A model generated the notes under the pieces. That model was not told the DNA's origin and did not search any database. It was given only the letters and a program-made list of their open reading frames with translations. From CAVVNN01 sp963838035 (GTDB taxonomy: Bacteria > Actinomycetota > Thermoleophilia > Solirubrobacterales > 70-9), in the NCBI GenBank assembly GCA_963838035.1, contig CAWIPM010000009.1:62001-126000 (forward strand): a DNA stretch of 64,000 nucleotides, written 5' to 3'. Made by a program: the position numbers and the translations under genes. This document shows, piece after piece, positions 16,790 through 25,286 of this stretch. Numbering within the stretch: the first letter of the stretch is position 1; each line of letters begins with the position of its first letter.

Positions 16790-17871
16790 ACACCTCGAAG
16801 GTCCCCCAGTCGAAGGCCCGCAGCCGCAAGGACGGCGCCGCCGTCGCGCTGGACGAGACCGACAAGCGGCTGATGAACCTCCTGCAGTCGAGCTTTCCGC
16901 TCGACTCGGAGCCCTTCGCCCGCATCGCCGCGGCGGCCGAGCTGGAGCTGGCCGACGTGCTTACCCGCACCCGGCGCCTGCTCGACGAGCGGATCATCCG
17001 CGAGATCACCCCGATCTTCGACACCCGCGCGCTCGGCTACGAGTCGATGCTGGTCGCCGCCAAAGTCGACTCCGAGCACCCCCAGCGCGCCGCCAAGATC
17101 GTCAACTCCCACCCGGGCGTCTCCCACAACTACCTGCGCACCCACGACTTCAACCTCTGGTTCACGATCGCCACGCCGCCCGACTCCGAGCTGGGGCTCG
17201 CAGGCACGCTCGACGTCTTGATGCGGGAGACGGGCGCTGAGTCGATGCGGCAGCTGCCGACCCTGACGCTGTTCAAGATCAACATGAACCTGGAGATGGA
17301 GAAGGGAACCGCCGCGCTCGCCGCGAGCGCCGACGCCTCACCGCCCCGCGAGCTCGACGCGCAGCCCTATGACGATCGCGACATCGCCGTGATTCGCGCC
17401 CTGCAGGGGCCGATGGACGCGGTCGAGCGCCCCTACGACGAGGCCGCCAGCGAGCTGGGGATAAGCACAGAGGGCCTGCTCGACCACCTGCGCGGCATGG
17501 TCGAGCGCAAGATCCTGCGCCGCGTCGCCGCGATCCTCTACCACCGCCGCGCCGGCTTCTCGGCCAACGGGATGGGGGTCTGGAAGGTCCCCGAGGGCGA
17601 GATCATGGAGATGGGCGCCCGCATGGCCTCCTTCCGCGGCATCTCCCACTGCTACCAGCGCCCCACCTACGAGGATTGGCCCTACAGCGTCTTCACCATG
17701 GCCCACGGCCGTTCGAAGGAGGAGTGCGACGCGATCCTCGACTCGATCGCCGAGGAATGCGGGATGGGCCCCGACGACCGCGCCACCCTCTACTCCTCGA
17801 CCGAGTACAAGAAGATCCGCCTCCACTATTTCACCGACGAGTACGCCGCCTGGGAGGCCGAACATGCGTAG
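16777..17871 (+). CDS. Fused AhbA-AhbB-like siroheme decarboxylase (Lrp/AsnC fold)
   Basis: A 364-residue protein built of two Lrp/AsnC-like halves. Each has an N-terminal winged-helix (near residues 25-80 and 195-255) followed by a ferredoxin-like domain. Motifs VSHNYLRTHDFNLWFTI in half one and ISHCYQRPTYEDWPYSVFTMA in half two match those of siroheme decarboxylases AhbA/AhbB and NirD/L, which remove two acetate carboxyls from siroheme. Automated pipelines often call such genes Lrp regulators. The GTG start overlaps the hemB stop, and hemL follows, so a tetrapyrrole role is favoured over transcription control. Enzyme function is inferred. Confidence 0.72.
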   Translation: MASVDTSKVPQSKARSRKDGAAVALDETDKRLMNLLQSSFPLDSEPFARIAAAAELELADVLTRTRRLLDERIIREITPIFDTRALGYESMLVAAKVDSEHPQRAAKIVNSHPGVSHNYLRTHDFNLWFTIATPPDSELGLAGTLDVLMRETGAESMRQLPTLTLFKINMNLEMEKGTAALAASADASPPRELDAQPYDDRDIAVIRALQGPMDAVERPYDEAASELGISTEGLLDHLRGMVERKILRRVAAILYHRRAGFSANGMGVWKVPEGEIMEMGARMASFRGISHCYQRPTYEDWPYSVFTMAHGRSKEECDAILDSIAEECGMGPDDRATLYSSTEYKKIRLHYFTDEYAAWEAEHA

Positions 17872-17981
17872 CCCTCGCGAAGCGAACGCCGCAATCTGAT
17901 TCTTCGTGAGCGAAGCGAGCGCGGAATGCGGCGCGGATCCCCGCCACCCCCCGACGCGAGGCGGAGGAGGTGGCGGAACTC

Positions 17982-19259
17982 ATGGGGATGAGCCCTCGGT
18001 CCGCTGAGCTGTACCGGCGAGCGCTTCGGGTGCTGCCCGGAGGGGTCAACAGCCCGGTGCGAGCGATGCGGCAGATCGGGCGGGAGCCGATCTTCGTCGA
18101 GCGTGGTGAGGGCTGCGAGCTGCTCGACGTCGACGGCAACCGCTACCTCGACTGGGTCGGCTCCTGGGGCCCGGCGATCCTCGGCCACGCCCATCCCGCG
18201 GTGGTCGCGGCGATCGTCGAAGCCGCCGGGCGAGGCACCGGCTTCGGCGCGGCAACCGCCGCCGAGGTCGAGTTGGCAGAGGAGGTCGTCGCCCGGGTTC
18301 CCTCCGTCGAGATGGTTCGCATGACCAGCTCCGGTACCGAGGCGGCGATGAGCGCCATCCGCCTTGCCCGAGCCGCCACCGGCCGCGACGTCGTGATCAA
18401 GTTCGCAGGCGCCTACCACGGCCACTCCGACGGGCTGCTCGCCGACGCCGGCTCCGGCCTGGCGACGCTCGGCATCCCGGCGAGCCCGGGGGTCACCGCC
18501 GCCCAGGCGGCGACCACCGTCGTCGTGCCCTGGGGCGACCGCGCGGCGGTCGCCGACGCCCTCGACGCCCATCCCGTCGCCGCCCTGCTCGCCGAGCCGG
18601 TCGCCGCGAACATGGGCGTCATCCCGCCCGCCGCGGGCTTTCTCGAGTTCCTCCGCGCGGCGAGCGCCGAGGCGGGCGCGCTGCTCGTCTTCGACGAGGT
18701 GATCACCGGCTTCCGGGTCGCCCGCGGCGGCGCTCAAGAGCTCTACGGCGTCGAGCCAGACCTGACGATCCTCGGCAAGGTGCTCGGCGGCGGGCTGCCG
18801 GCCGCCGCTTTCGCCGGGCCCCGCGAGTTGATGGAGCGGGTCGCCCCCGCCGGCGACGTCTACCAGGCGGGGACGCTCTCCGGCAACCCGCTTGCGGTCG
18901 CCGCCGGCATCGCGACGCTGGCCGAGCTCGACCCACAGGCCTACCGCCGCCTGGGGGAGCTGACCGAGCGCTTCGCTGCCGGCCTCACCGACCTCGCCCG
19001 CTCCCGCCCTCTCCAGGTCTCTGCCGCTCCCGGTCTCCTCACACTCTTCTTCAGCGAGACCCCGGTCCTCGACTTCGCCGCCGCGGCGTCCTGCGACACC
19101 GAGGCCCATGCGCAATTCTGCCGCGCCATGCTCGCCCGCGGCGTCTATCCACCTCCTTCTCAGTTCGAGGCCTGGTTCGTCTCCCTCGCCCACGACGAGT
19201 CAACCATCGACCGCACCCTCGAAGCCGCCGCCGATTCCCTCAACGAGGTCCTCATATGA
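17982..19259 (+). CDS. hemL: Glutamate-1-semialdehyde 2,1-aminomutase
   Basis: PLP enzyme making 5-aminolevulinate from glutamate-1-semialdehyde. Of 425 residues, key motifs are LPGGVNSPVRAM, TSSGTEAAMSAIRLARAATGR, AYHGHSDGLL, LVFDEVITGFRVA and the PLP-lysine stretch TILGKVLGGGLPAAAF. The start is ATG 17982 because AGGAGG lies 11 nt upstream; a GTG at 17970 overlaps that Shine-Dalgarno sequence and is unlikely. It follows hemB and the decarboxylase-like gene, forming a haem cluster. Confidence 0.95.
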   Translation: MGMSPRSAELYRRALRVLPGGVNSPVRAMRQIGREPIFVERGEGCELLDVDGNRYLDWVGSWGPAILGHAHPAVVAAIVEAAGRGTGFGAATAAEVELAEEVVARVPSVEMVRMTSSGTEAAMSAIRLARAATGRDVVIKFAGAYHGHSDGLLADAGSGLATLGIPASPGVTAAQAATTVVVPWGDRAAVADALDAHPVAALLAEPVAANMGVIPPAAGFLEFLRAASAEAGALLVFDEVITGFRVARGGAQELYGVEPDLTILGKVLGGGLPAAAFAGPRELMERVAPAGDVYQAGTLSGNPLAVAAGIATLAELDPQAYRRLGELTERFAAGLTDLARSRPLQVSAAPGLLTLFFSETPVLDFAAAASCDTEAHAQFCRAMLARGVYPPPSQFEAWFVSLAHDESTIDRTLEAAADSLNEVLI

Positions 19260-19310
19260 GGCGCCGAACTGCCTTTCCCATCCCTTGTAGGACCAACGCG
19301 TTGCGCCGAC

Positions 19311-19790
19311 GTGACGATGCGATCTGACCCGAAGGAAGCTCTCCACCTGCTCGCTGCTGACCTGCGGGACGGCGATACGCCGATCTCGCCGCACGTCGTC
19401 GAGCCGGCAGCCCCCCCCACCTTTGGGCTTCTCGCTGCTTCCGGTCGCCGCGCCGCTTCAGCCCCGGGCGAGTACGCGCTGGTGGTCGAGGCGGTCCGCG
19501 AGGGCTACCTCCTCCATTACGGCGAGGCCCGTCTGCTCGCCGGTTACGACCCCGATCTCGCTCTGCTCGCCGGGGACTACCTCTACGCGCTCGGAATCGA
19601 GCGGCTCTCGGCTCTCGGAAACCCGGCCGCGGTCCGCGAGCTGGCCGACCTGATCAGCCTCTGCGCGCAACTCCATGCCGAAGGACGCGAGGACGCGGTG
19701 CCCGGCCTGTGGCATGCCTCGGCCACGGCCGTCGGCGAGGGCCCGAGCGACGAGCACGAGGCGGGGAAGCGGGCGCTCCGGGCGACCTGA
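19311..19790 (+). CDS. Possible small subunit of a polyprenyl diphosphate synthase
   Basis: A 159-residue soluble protein without a catalytic signature. The segment LLAGDYLYALGIERLSALGNPAAVRELADLISLCAQLHAEG resembles the LxGDYLxxxAFELLAxLG helix region of trans-polyprenyl synthases, but no DDxxD motif is present. In Bacillus a non-catalytic partner (HepS) is encoded near menG and hepT; here menG and a catalytic synthase lie about 2.4 kb downstream, past qcrABC. A partner role is thus an inference. The start is GTG 19311 or ATG 19317. Confidence 0.6.
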   Translation: MTMRSDPKEALHLLAADLRDGDTPISPHVVEPAAPPTFGLLAASGRRAASAPGEYALVVEAVREGYLLHYGEARLLAGYDPDLALLAGDYLYALGIERLSALGNPAAVRELADLISLCAQLHAEGREDAVPGLWHASATAVGEGPSDEHEAGKRALRAT

Positions 19791-19832
19791 TTTCCACCGG
19801 AGTCAATAGACTCCGCGCCCCGGAAGCGAGCT

Positions 19833-20516
19833 TTGGCACTAGATAGCGCGGACAAGAGGAACGGGGCCGAGAAGGCTCCCGGGCAGGAGCGGGCGAAGCC
19901 TGCGCCGCCCGGCTACTTCGAGGGCGAGTCGATGACTCGCCGGCACGCCTTCACGATCGCAGCCCAGGGCCTCGGCGGCCTCGCGGGCGCCGCGATCGTC
20001 CTGCCCGCGATCGGCTTCGCAGTCGCCCCGATCTTTCACCGCGGCAAGGAACGCTGGGAGGCGGTCGGCCCGGTCGGCAACTTCGTCGAAGACACCTACC
20101 GCCAGGTCGTCTTCACCGAAACCGTGGGGATCGGCGATGCCGGCAAGACCACGGCCTACATCCGCAGGGGCTCGAAGCAGCTCGGTGAGAACCCGAAGGA
20201 ATACATCGCCATCTCCAACCGCTGCGCGCACCTGGGCTGCCCGGTGCGCTTCGTCGAGGCAGCGGGCAACTTCATCTGCCCTTGCCACGGCGGCGTCTAC
20301 GACTTCCAGGGAAAGCGGATCGGTGGTCCGCCGGTCCGGCCTCTCGACCATTTCCAGACCCGCATCCGCAACGGCCAGGTCGAGGTCGGCCCGCGCTACA
20401 GCGTCACCTCGCAGCTCGAACCGGTGCGCGCCCGCGATCCCGGCGAGTTCACCGGCGGGATCTGGGAATACCTCTACCCGCCGCGTCCGTCCACCTTCCC
20501 GCCGCCGAGCGGCTGA
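19833..20516 (+). CDS. qcrA: Menaquinol:cytochrome c reductase, Rieske iron-sulfur subunit
   Basis: Carries the 2Fe-2S cluster of the bc complex. The 227-residue protein has one N-terminal membrane anchor (GLGGLAGAAIVLPAIGFAVA) preceded by TRRHAF, and the two cluster motifs CAHLGC and CPCHGG. The anchor has no clear RR-F-K twin-arginine motif, although tatA-tatC are nearby. The start is TTG at 19833, preceded by GGAAGCGAG. Only a single helix is seen, unlike the three-helix Rieske of many other Actinobacteria. qcrB and qcrC follow. Confidence 0.93.
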   Translation: MALDSADKRNGAEKAPGQERAKPAPPGYFEGESMTRRHAFTIAAQGLGGLAGAAIVLPAIGFAVAPIFHRGKERWEAVGPVGNFVEDTYRQVVFTETVGIGDAGKTTAYIRRGSKQLGENPKEYIAISNRCAHLGCPVRFVEAAGNFICPCHGGVYDFQGKRIGGPPVRPLDHFQTRIRNGQVEVGPRYSVTSQLEPVRARDPGEFTGGIWEYLYPPRPSTFPPPSG

Positions 20517-20530
20517 GCCCTGGCCCCGCG

Positions 20531-21403
20531 ATGAAGATTCCCGACTCGATCGTCCCCGCCCCACTCCGCAAACCGGCCAAGCCGGGCGAGAGCGGTACGG
20601 CCAAGGGCGAGGCTCCGGCCGACCTCAAGACCTCCCCGCCCGAGCGCCCCACCGACGTTCAGCGGGTGGGCGACAGGGCCAAGGACGCCCCCGCCGACGT
20701 CCTCGCCTGGGTCGACCAGCGGACCGCCGCCAGCGGCTTCCTCACCGGGCTGCTCTACCGCAAGGTGCCGAAGGGGACCAACTGGTTCTACACGCTCGGC
20801 TCCGCAACCCTCTTCGCCTTCATCGTCCAGGCGACCACCGGAGTCTTCCTGGCGATGTTCTACACCCCCTCCACCACGCAGGCATACGCCTCGATCTCCC
20901 ACATCAACAACGACGTGTTCCTCGGTCAGCTCGTGCACGGGATGCACAAGTGGGGGTCGAGCGTGATGGTCATCCTCGTCTTCCTCCACATGGGCCGCAC
21001 CTTCTTCTTCGGCGCCTACAAGTATCCGCGCGAGTTGAACTGGGTGATCGGCGTCGTGCTTCTGATCCTGACCATGACGATGGCGTTCACCGGCTACCTG
21101 CTGCCGTTCGACCAGCGCTCCTTCTGGGCGTCGGTCGTCGGCATCAACATCAACGGCACCGGCCCGATCGTCGGCCCCTATCTGAGCGACTTCCTGCGTG
21201 CGGGCCCCGAGCTGGGCGCGACCACGCTCTCCCGCTTCTACGCGATTCACATGCTGCTGGTGCCTGGAGCGATCATCGCGCTGATCGGCGCCCACATGTA
21301 TCTCGTGGTCAAGCTCGGCACCACCGCGCCGCCCTGGCTGAAGGCCGACCGGCCGAAGATTGCCGAGCCGACATCCCAAGTTGACGCCGGGCCTCAGACA
21401 TGA
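20531..21403 (+). CDS. qcrB: Menaquinol:cytochrome c reductase, cytochrome b subunit (N-terminal type)
   Basis: This 290-residue protein corresponds to the N-terminal, four-helix haem-binding part of cytochrome b. Haem-ligand histidines are expected in QLVHGMHKWGSSVMVILVFLH and in the later FYAIHMLLVPGAIIALIGAHM segment. About 60 residues at the N-terminus are hydrophilic and proline/lysine rich, unlike the family core. The C-terminal quinol-site part is encoded by the next gene, the split b6-type layout seen in Bacillus. The stop overlaps the qcrC start by 4 nt. Confidence 0.93.
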   Translation: MKIPDSIVPAPLRKPAKPGESGTAKGEAPADLKTSPPERPTDVQRVGDRAKDAPADVLAWVDQRTAASGFLTGLLYRKVPKGTNWFYTLGSATLFAFIVQATTGVFLAMFYTPSTTQAYASISHINNDVFLGQLVHGMHKWGSSVMVILVFLHMGRTFFFGAYKYPRELNWVIGVVLLILTMTMAFTGYLLPFDQRSFWASVVGININGTGPIVGPYLSDFLRAGPELGATTLSRFYAIHMLLVPGAIIALIGAHMYLVVKLGTTAPPWLKADRPKIAEPTSQVDAGPQT

Positions 21404-22101
21404 AGGCGCGCGACAAACAGGCCTACCTCGAGGAGTACGAGCTGCTCAAGAAGAAGGGCAAGCCCTTCTTCCCCTACGCGGTGCTGAAGGACTCGGCTAT
21501 GGCGCTGATCGTCGTCGGCGTCATCATCCTCATGTCGGTCATTCTCGGCGCCGAGCAGGGCCCGAAGGCCGACCCGACGACGACGACCTACGTCCCGCGC
21601 CCCGAGTGGTACTTCTTCTTCCTCTTCGAGCTCCTGCGCGTGATCAAACCACCGGAACTGGTCCCGATCGCGACGATCGGCATCCCGACGATCTGCATGG
21701 TCCTCCTCCTCCTCCTGCCCTTCTACGACCGTGGGCCCGAGCGGCGCCCCGAGCGGCGCCCGATCGCCACCACGGCAGGGGTGATGACGATCGCCGCGAT
21801 GGCCTACCTGACCTACTCGGGGGCCGTAGCCGGCTCGCCCACCCAGATCGACCTCAATGTCGCCCCGCGGTTCGAGGCGGGCAAGGAGGTCGTCGCCGGC
21901 TCGGGCTGCCTCGCCTGCCACAAGCTTGGCGATAACGGCAACAACGGGCCGGGGCCCGAACTGACGCACATCGCCCAGCGGATACCGAGGGCGGCGATTC
22001 TCCGATCGGTGGAAATCGGGCCGGGTATCATGCCCTCCTTCCGCGACCTGCCGCCGAAAAAGCTCAACGAGCTAGCTGACTTCCTCTCCTCACTCAACTA
22101 A
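21400..22101 (+). CDS. qcrC: Menaquinol:cytochrome c reductase, subunit IV/cytochrome c fusion
   Basis: A 233-residue fusion. Residues about 1-130 resemble subunit IV of b6-type complexes, with PRPEWYFFFLFELLRVIK (the PEWY quinol-site motif) and three helices; the C-terminal 80 or so residues are a cytochrome c domain with one CLACH haem-binding motif and a distal methionine candidate in GIMPSF. This is the Bacillus QcrC architecture and differs from the dihaem CC-subunit of typical Actinobacteria. It overlaps qcrB by 4 nt. Confidence 0.93.
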   Translation: MKARDKQAYLEEYELLKKKGKPFFPYAVLKDSAMALIVVGVIILMSVILGAEQGPKADPTTTTYVPRPEWYFFFLFELLRVIKPPELVPIATIGIPTICMVLLLLLPFYDRGPERRPERRPIATTAGVMTIAAMAYLTYSGAVAGSPTQIDLNVAPRFEAGKEVVAGSGCLACHKLGDNGNNGPGPELTHIAQRIPRAAILRSVEIGPGIMPSFRDLPPKKLNELADFLSSLN

Positions 22102-22144
22102 GCCCTCCCGGGACTCCGCCCAGTTCGCGGAGCAGGTAAACCGC

Positions 22145-22816
22145 ATGTTCGACCGGGTCGCGGCGCGGTACGACGTGCTCAACTCGGTGATGACGGCGGG
22201 GCTGCATCACCGCTGGCGGCAGAGGGCCGCCGATCGGGCCGGGCTCGGGCCGGGCGACTCGGCGCTCGACGTCTGTTGCGGCACCGGCGACCTGGCGCTG
22301 GAGCTGGCCCGGCGCACCGCTCCCGAGGGCCGTGTCGTCGGTTGCGACTTCTCCGAGCCGATGCTCGACCTGGCGCGCGAGAAGGTGGCGGCAAGCGGTG
22401 CCACAAACACCCGCTTCGAGTGGGCCGACGCGCTGGCGCTCCCCTACGATGCCGGCCGCTTCGACGCCGTCACCGTCGGCTTCGGGGCCCGCAACCTCGC
22501 CGACCTCGATCGCGGCCTGCATGAGATGGCGCGGGTGCTGCGCCCCGGGGGACGCCTGGTCATCCTCGAGATCACACAGCCGACCCGACCGCCGCTCTCG
22601 ATCTTCTATTCGCTCTGGTTCGACCGAATCGTGCCGTTGCTGGGCAGCCTCGCCGGCGACCCGGAGGCCTACGCCTACCTGCCGGAGTCGGTCCGCAGCT
22701 TCCCCACCCCGCGCTCCCTCGCGGCGAAGATGGACGCTACCGGGTTGGATGGTGTCCGCTACACGATCCTCGCCGGGGGGATCATCGCGATCCACAGCGG
22801 CGTCGCGCGCGGGTGA
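22145..22816 (+). CDS. menG: Demethylmenaquinone methyltransferase (UbiE/MenG)
   Basis: Methylates demethylmenaquinone in the last step of menaquinone synthesis. The 223-residue product begins MFDRVAARYDVLNSVMTAGL and has the SAM motif ALDVCCGTGDLALELA, then FDAVTVGFGARNLADLD and a C-terminal YTILAGGIIAIHSG, all characteristic of UbiE/MenG. The start ATG 22145 has few extra N-terminal residues compared with homologues; no alternative start codon lies in the short spacer after qcrC. It supplies the quinone used by the upstream bc complex. Confidence 0.94.
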   Translation: MFDRVAARYDVLNSVMTAGLHHRWRQRAADRAGLGPGDSALDVCCGTGDLALELARRTAPEGRVVGCDFSEPMLDLAREKVAASGATNTRFEWADALALPYDAGRFDAVTVGFGARNLADLDRGLHEMARVLRPGGRLVILEITQPTRPPLSIFYSLWFDRIVPLLGSLAGDPEAYAYLPESVRSFPTPRSLAAKMDATGLDGVRYTILAGGIIAIHSGVARG

Positions 22817-23778
22817 CTCGCCCCTCGGCGGTCCCGCCGCCGGTGACGGCGGTCCTCGATGCGTCGAGCCGCTGGCTGCCGACTCGCCTTGGCGAGGTCG
22901 AGGACCTGTTGCGGGAGGCGAGCGGGGGGCATGGAGCGCCCCTGACCGAGGATGCGACCGCGACCCTGGTGGCGGGCGGAAAGCGCCTGCGTCCTCTGCT
23001 GGCGCTGCTCTGTGCCGGGCCCGAGGGGGCGGAGGCCGCCGTTCCCGCCGCGACCGCGATCGAGCTGGTCCACATGGCGACGCTCGTCCACGACGACGTC
23101 CTCGACGACGCGCCCCTGCGCCGGGGCCGCCCGACGGTCGGCGCGACCTCGGGCCGCGAACGGGCGACCGCGACCGGCGACCTGCTCTTTTCGCGCGCCT
23201 TCGCGCTGCTCGCCGAAGCGGGTGCCGGGCGGGCGATCGCGCTGCTCAGCGAGGCCTCGTCGGCGCTCGCCCGCGGCGAGCTGGCCCAGCGCCGGGACGC
23301 ATTCGACGCCGGCATCTCCGAAGCGCGCTACCTCGAGCGCTGCCGGCTGAAGACAGCCAAGCTCTTCGAGTGCGCCTGCCTGATGGGGAGGGATGAGCCG
23401 GCCTACGGTGAGTTCGGAGTCGAGGTGGGCCTCGCCTTCCAGCTGCTCGACGACGTCCTCGACGTGACCGGCCCGCCCGAGCGCACCGGCAAGGCGCGCG
23501 GCACCGACCTCCTCGACGGCACCGTCACCCTGCCGCTGATCGAGGCCGCCGAGGTCGACCCCGAGATCCGCGCCCTCGATCTTCGTCAGTTGGACGCGGC
23601 TTCCGCGGAGGCCCTCTGCGACCGCATCGCCACCACCGGGGCCATCGACCGCGTCCGCTCACGCGCCCTGGAGATCGTCACCGCCGCGAAGCAGCGCCTC
23701 GACTCAACGGCCTTCGACCTCGAGCAGCGCCGTCTCCTCGCCCTGGTGGCCGACGGCGTCGTCCAGAGATACAGCTAA
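22813..23778 (+). CDS. Polyprenyl (heptaprenyl-type) diphosphate synthase
   Basis: A trans-isoprenyl diphosphate synthase of 321 residues that elongates the prenyl chain, probably for menaquinone. The first aspartate-rich motif is DDVLDD in ELVHMATLVHDDVLDDAPLRRG and the second is LLDDVLD; TSGRERATATGDLLFSRAF and KTAKLFECACLMG are also family features. The GTG start overlaps the menG stop by 4 nt, and its stop overlaps the end of the convergent zinc-ribbon gene. Chain length cannot be read from the sequence. Confidence 0.92.
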   Translation: MTRPSAVPPPVTAVLDASSRWLPTRLGEVEDLLREASGGHGAPLTEDATATLVAGGKRLRPLLALLCAGPEGAEAAVPAATAIELVHMATLVHDDVLDDAPLRRGRPTVGATSGRERATATGDLLFSRAFALLAEAGAGRAIALLSEASSALARGELAQRRDAFDAGISEARYLERCRLKTAKLFECACLMGRDEPAYGEFGVEVGLAFQLLDDVLDVTGPPERTGKARGTDLLDGTVTLPLIEAAEVDPEIRALDLRQLDAASAEALCDRIATTGAIDRVRSRALEIVTAAKQRLDSTAFDLEQRRLLALVADGVVQRYS

Positions 23779-24107
23779 CGGAAGTCGTCCGCGGTGATCA
23801 GGTCGGCGGCGAGGGCGGTCACGAAGATCTCCGCCATCCGCTCGATGCTCTCGCGCTCCAGCGCCCGCAGCTCGTCGGCGAGCTCATGGGCGCCGAGGTC
23901 GAGCTGCTCGTCGAAGTCGTCGATTTCGTGCTCGTCGTGAACGCCGTCGGCGCACCACTCGCAGTTCGGGCAGCGACGCCAGACTCGCCAGTGGGCTCGG
24001 TCACCAGCCTGCTCCCAGCAGGTCGGCTGCACCAGGGGAGAGCCGCAGGACGGGCAGACATGGAGCCCGGCGGCGGTCGTCGTCTGGCTGTAGCGCTCGT
24101 CTCTCAT
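23775..24107 (-). CDS. Small zinc-ribbon protein of unknown function
   Basis: A 110-residue protein with two CxxC pairs (VCPSCGSPL and RRCPNCEWC) that probably bind a zinc ion, followed by a strongly acidic stretch (DEHEIDDFDEQLDLG) and an amphipathic helix (LADELRALERESIERMAEIF). No named family recognised. The start is placed at the ATG giving MRDERYSQTTT; further upstream ATG codons give non-conserved sequence. It is convergent and overlapping by 4 nt with the polyprenyl synthase gene. Confidence 0.72.
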   Translation of the reverse strand: MRDERYSQTTTAAGLHVCPSCGSPLVQPTCWEQAGDRAHWRVWRRCPNCEWCADGVHDEHEIDDFDEQLDLGAHELADELRALERESIERMAEIFVTALAADLITADDFR

Positions 24108-24232
24108 CCCTAACCACTCGAACACATTGGGGTTCGACTCGATCCGCACTTTTCCGCAGATGAGAGAAAAAACCCAAGTTCCGGGTAGGCGCCGTCGCTG
24201 CAAACGCTGATCCGGCCGCGCCTCCACCTCGT

Positions 24233-24238
24233 TACCAT
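24233..24238 (+). promoter_or_regulatory. -10 box of tatA
   Basis: TACCAT followed by 6 nt and the tatA ATG, with no Shine-Dalgarno sequence between. This fits leaderless initiation of the tatA-tatC operon. Confidence 0.45.
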
Positions 24239-24244
24239 GGGTCG

Positions 24245-24493
24245 ATGCTTGGAAATATCGGCCCGCTGGAGATCCTCGTCGTCCTGATCATCGCCCTGGT
24301 GGTGTTCGGGCCGAAACGGCTGCCCGAGCTCGGCAACAGCCTCGGCCGCGGTATCCGCGAGTTCCGCGGCGCGCTCACCGGCGAGAAGGATGGGGATGAG
24401 GTCGAGGAGAAGAGGCTGGAGGCCTCCCGGCCCGAGTCTGTCGCAGCCGAGGAGCCGGCCGAGCCCGAGGCCGTCTCCGACAAGCACAGCTGA
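24245..24493 (+). CDS. tatA: Twin-arginine translocase subunit TatA
   Basis: Forms the channel of the Tat pathway, exporting folded proteins with RR signal peptides. The 82-residue protein has one N-terminal helix (GPLEILVVLIIALVVFG) followed at once by the hallmark FGPKRLPELGNSLGRGIREFR amphipathic helix and a polar tail. The conserved early glutamate is present (E in GPLEIL). It lies 12 nt upstream of tatC. Confidence 0.94.
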   Translation: MLGNIGPLEILVVLIIALVVFGPKRLPELGNSLGRGIREFRGALTGEKDGDEVEEKRLEASRPESVAAEEPAEPEAVSDKHS

Positions 24494-24505
24494 GAGGCCC
24501 GCGGG

Positions 24506-25279
24506 ATGCCGCGCCGCGTCAAGGCGGTCTCCCACGATGACCACCTCACCCTCGTCGAGCACCTCGACGAGCTGCGCGGCCGGATCATCGTCTCGCTGGC
24601 GATCTTCGGCGTCGCCCTGGCGCTCTGCTTCTGGCAGAACCACCTGCTGCTGGAAATCGCCTCGGGCCCGCTGCCCCACGCGCACAAGAAGCTCCTCACC
24701 TTCGGCGTCACGGAGCCGTTCACGACGACGATCACCGTCGCGGCGTACGGCGCCATCATCCTCTCCCTGCCGTTTGTCCTCTACGAGCTGTACGCGTACG
24801 TCCTGCCCGCCTTCAGCGATGCCGAGCGGCGAGTGGTGCTGCCGATCCTCCTCCTCGCTCCGCTCCTCTTCCTCGCCGGCATCGCCTTCGCGTACTTTGC
24901 CGTGATGCCCGCCGCGGTCCACTTCCTGCTGGGCTTCAACGAAAGCCAGTTCGAAATCCAGGTCCGTGCCCGCGACTACTACAGCTTCTTCTCGATGACG
25001 ATGCTGGCCTGCGGCATCGTCTTCGAGCTGCCGCTCGCGATCGTCGCCGTCACCCGGCTCGGCATCGTCAAGGTCGAGCAGCTCAGCGCCAACCGGCGCT
25101 ATGCGTACCTGCTGATCTCGATCATCGCCGCGGCTCTACCCGGGGTCGACCCGGTATCGATGCTGATCGAGATGGTCCCGCTCCTCGTCCTCTACGAGTT
25201 GAGTATCTTGCTCGCGCGGGCCTTCGGGCGTCCGCGCGGCACGGGAGGCATTGCGGAGCCCTCAACCCAGGAGCGGTAA
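24506..25279 (+). CDS. tatC: Twin-arginine translocase subunit TatC
   Basis: The Tat signal-peptide receptor. Of 257 residues, the N-terminus carries HLTLVEHLDELRGRIIVS (the conserved EHLxELR motif), followed by six hydrophobic helices, with YEPF-like VTEPFTTTITVA and a FYAYVLP-like region (ELYAYVLPAFSDAERR). It is adjacent to tatA, as usual. It is followed 7 nt later by a frame-broken membrane-anchored protein gene. Confidence 0.95.
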   Translation: MPRRVKAVSHDDHLTLVEHLDELRGRIIVSLAIFGVALALCFWQNHLLLEIASGPLPHAHKKLLTFGVTEPFTTTITVAAYGAIILSLPFVLYELYAYVLPAFSDAERRVVLPILLLAPLLFLAGIAFAYFAVMPAAVHFLLGFNESQFEIQVRARDYYSFFSMTMLACGIVFELPLAIVAVTRLGIVKVEQLSANRRYAYLLISIIAAALPGVDPVSMLIEMVPLLVLYELSILLARAFGRPRGTGGIAEPSTQER

Positions 25280-25286
25280 AGGTCCG

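Noticed and set aside
17872..17981. Repeated GCGAAGCGA-type words before hemL
   Set aside because: Short similar words only, no clear symmetric or repeated unit; likely chance in GC-rich sequence.
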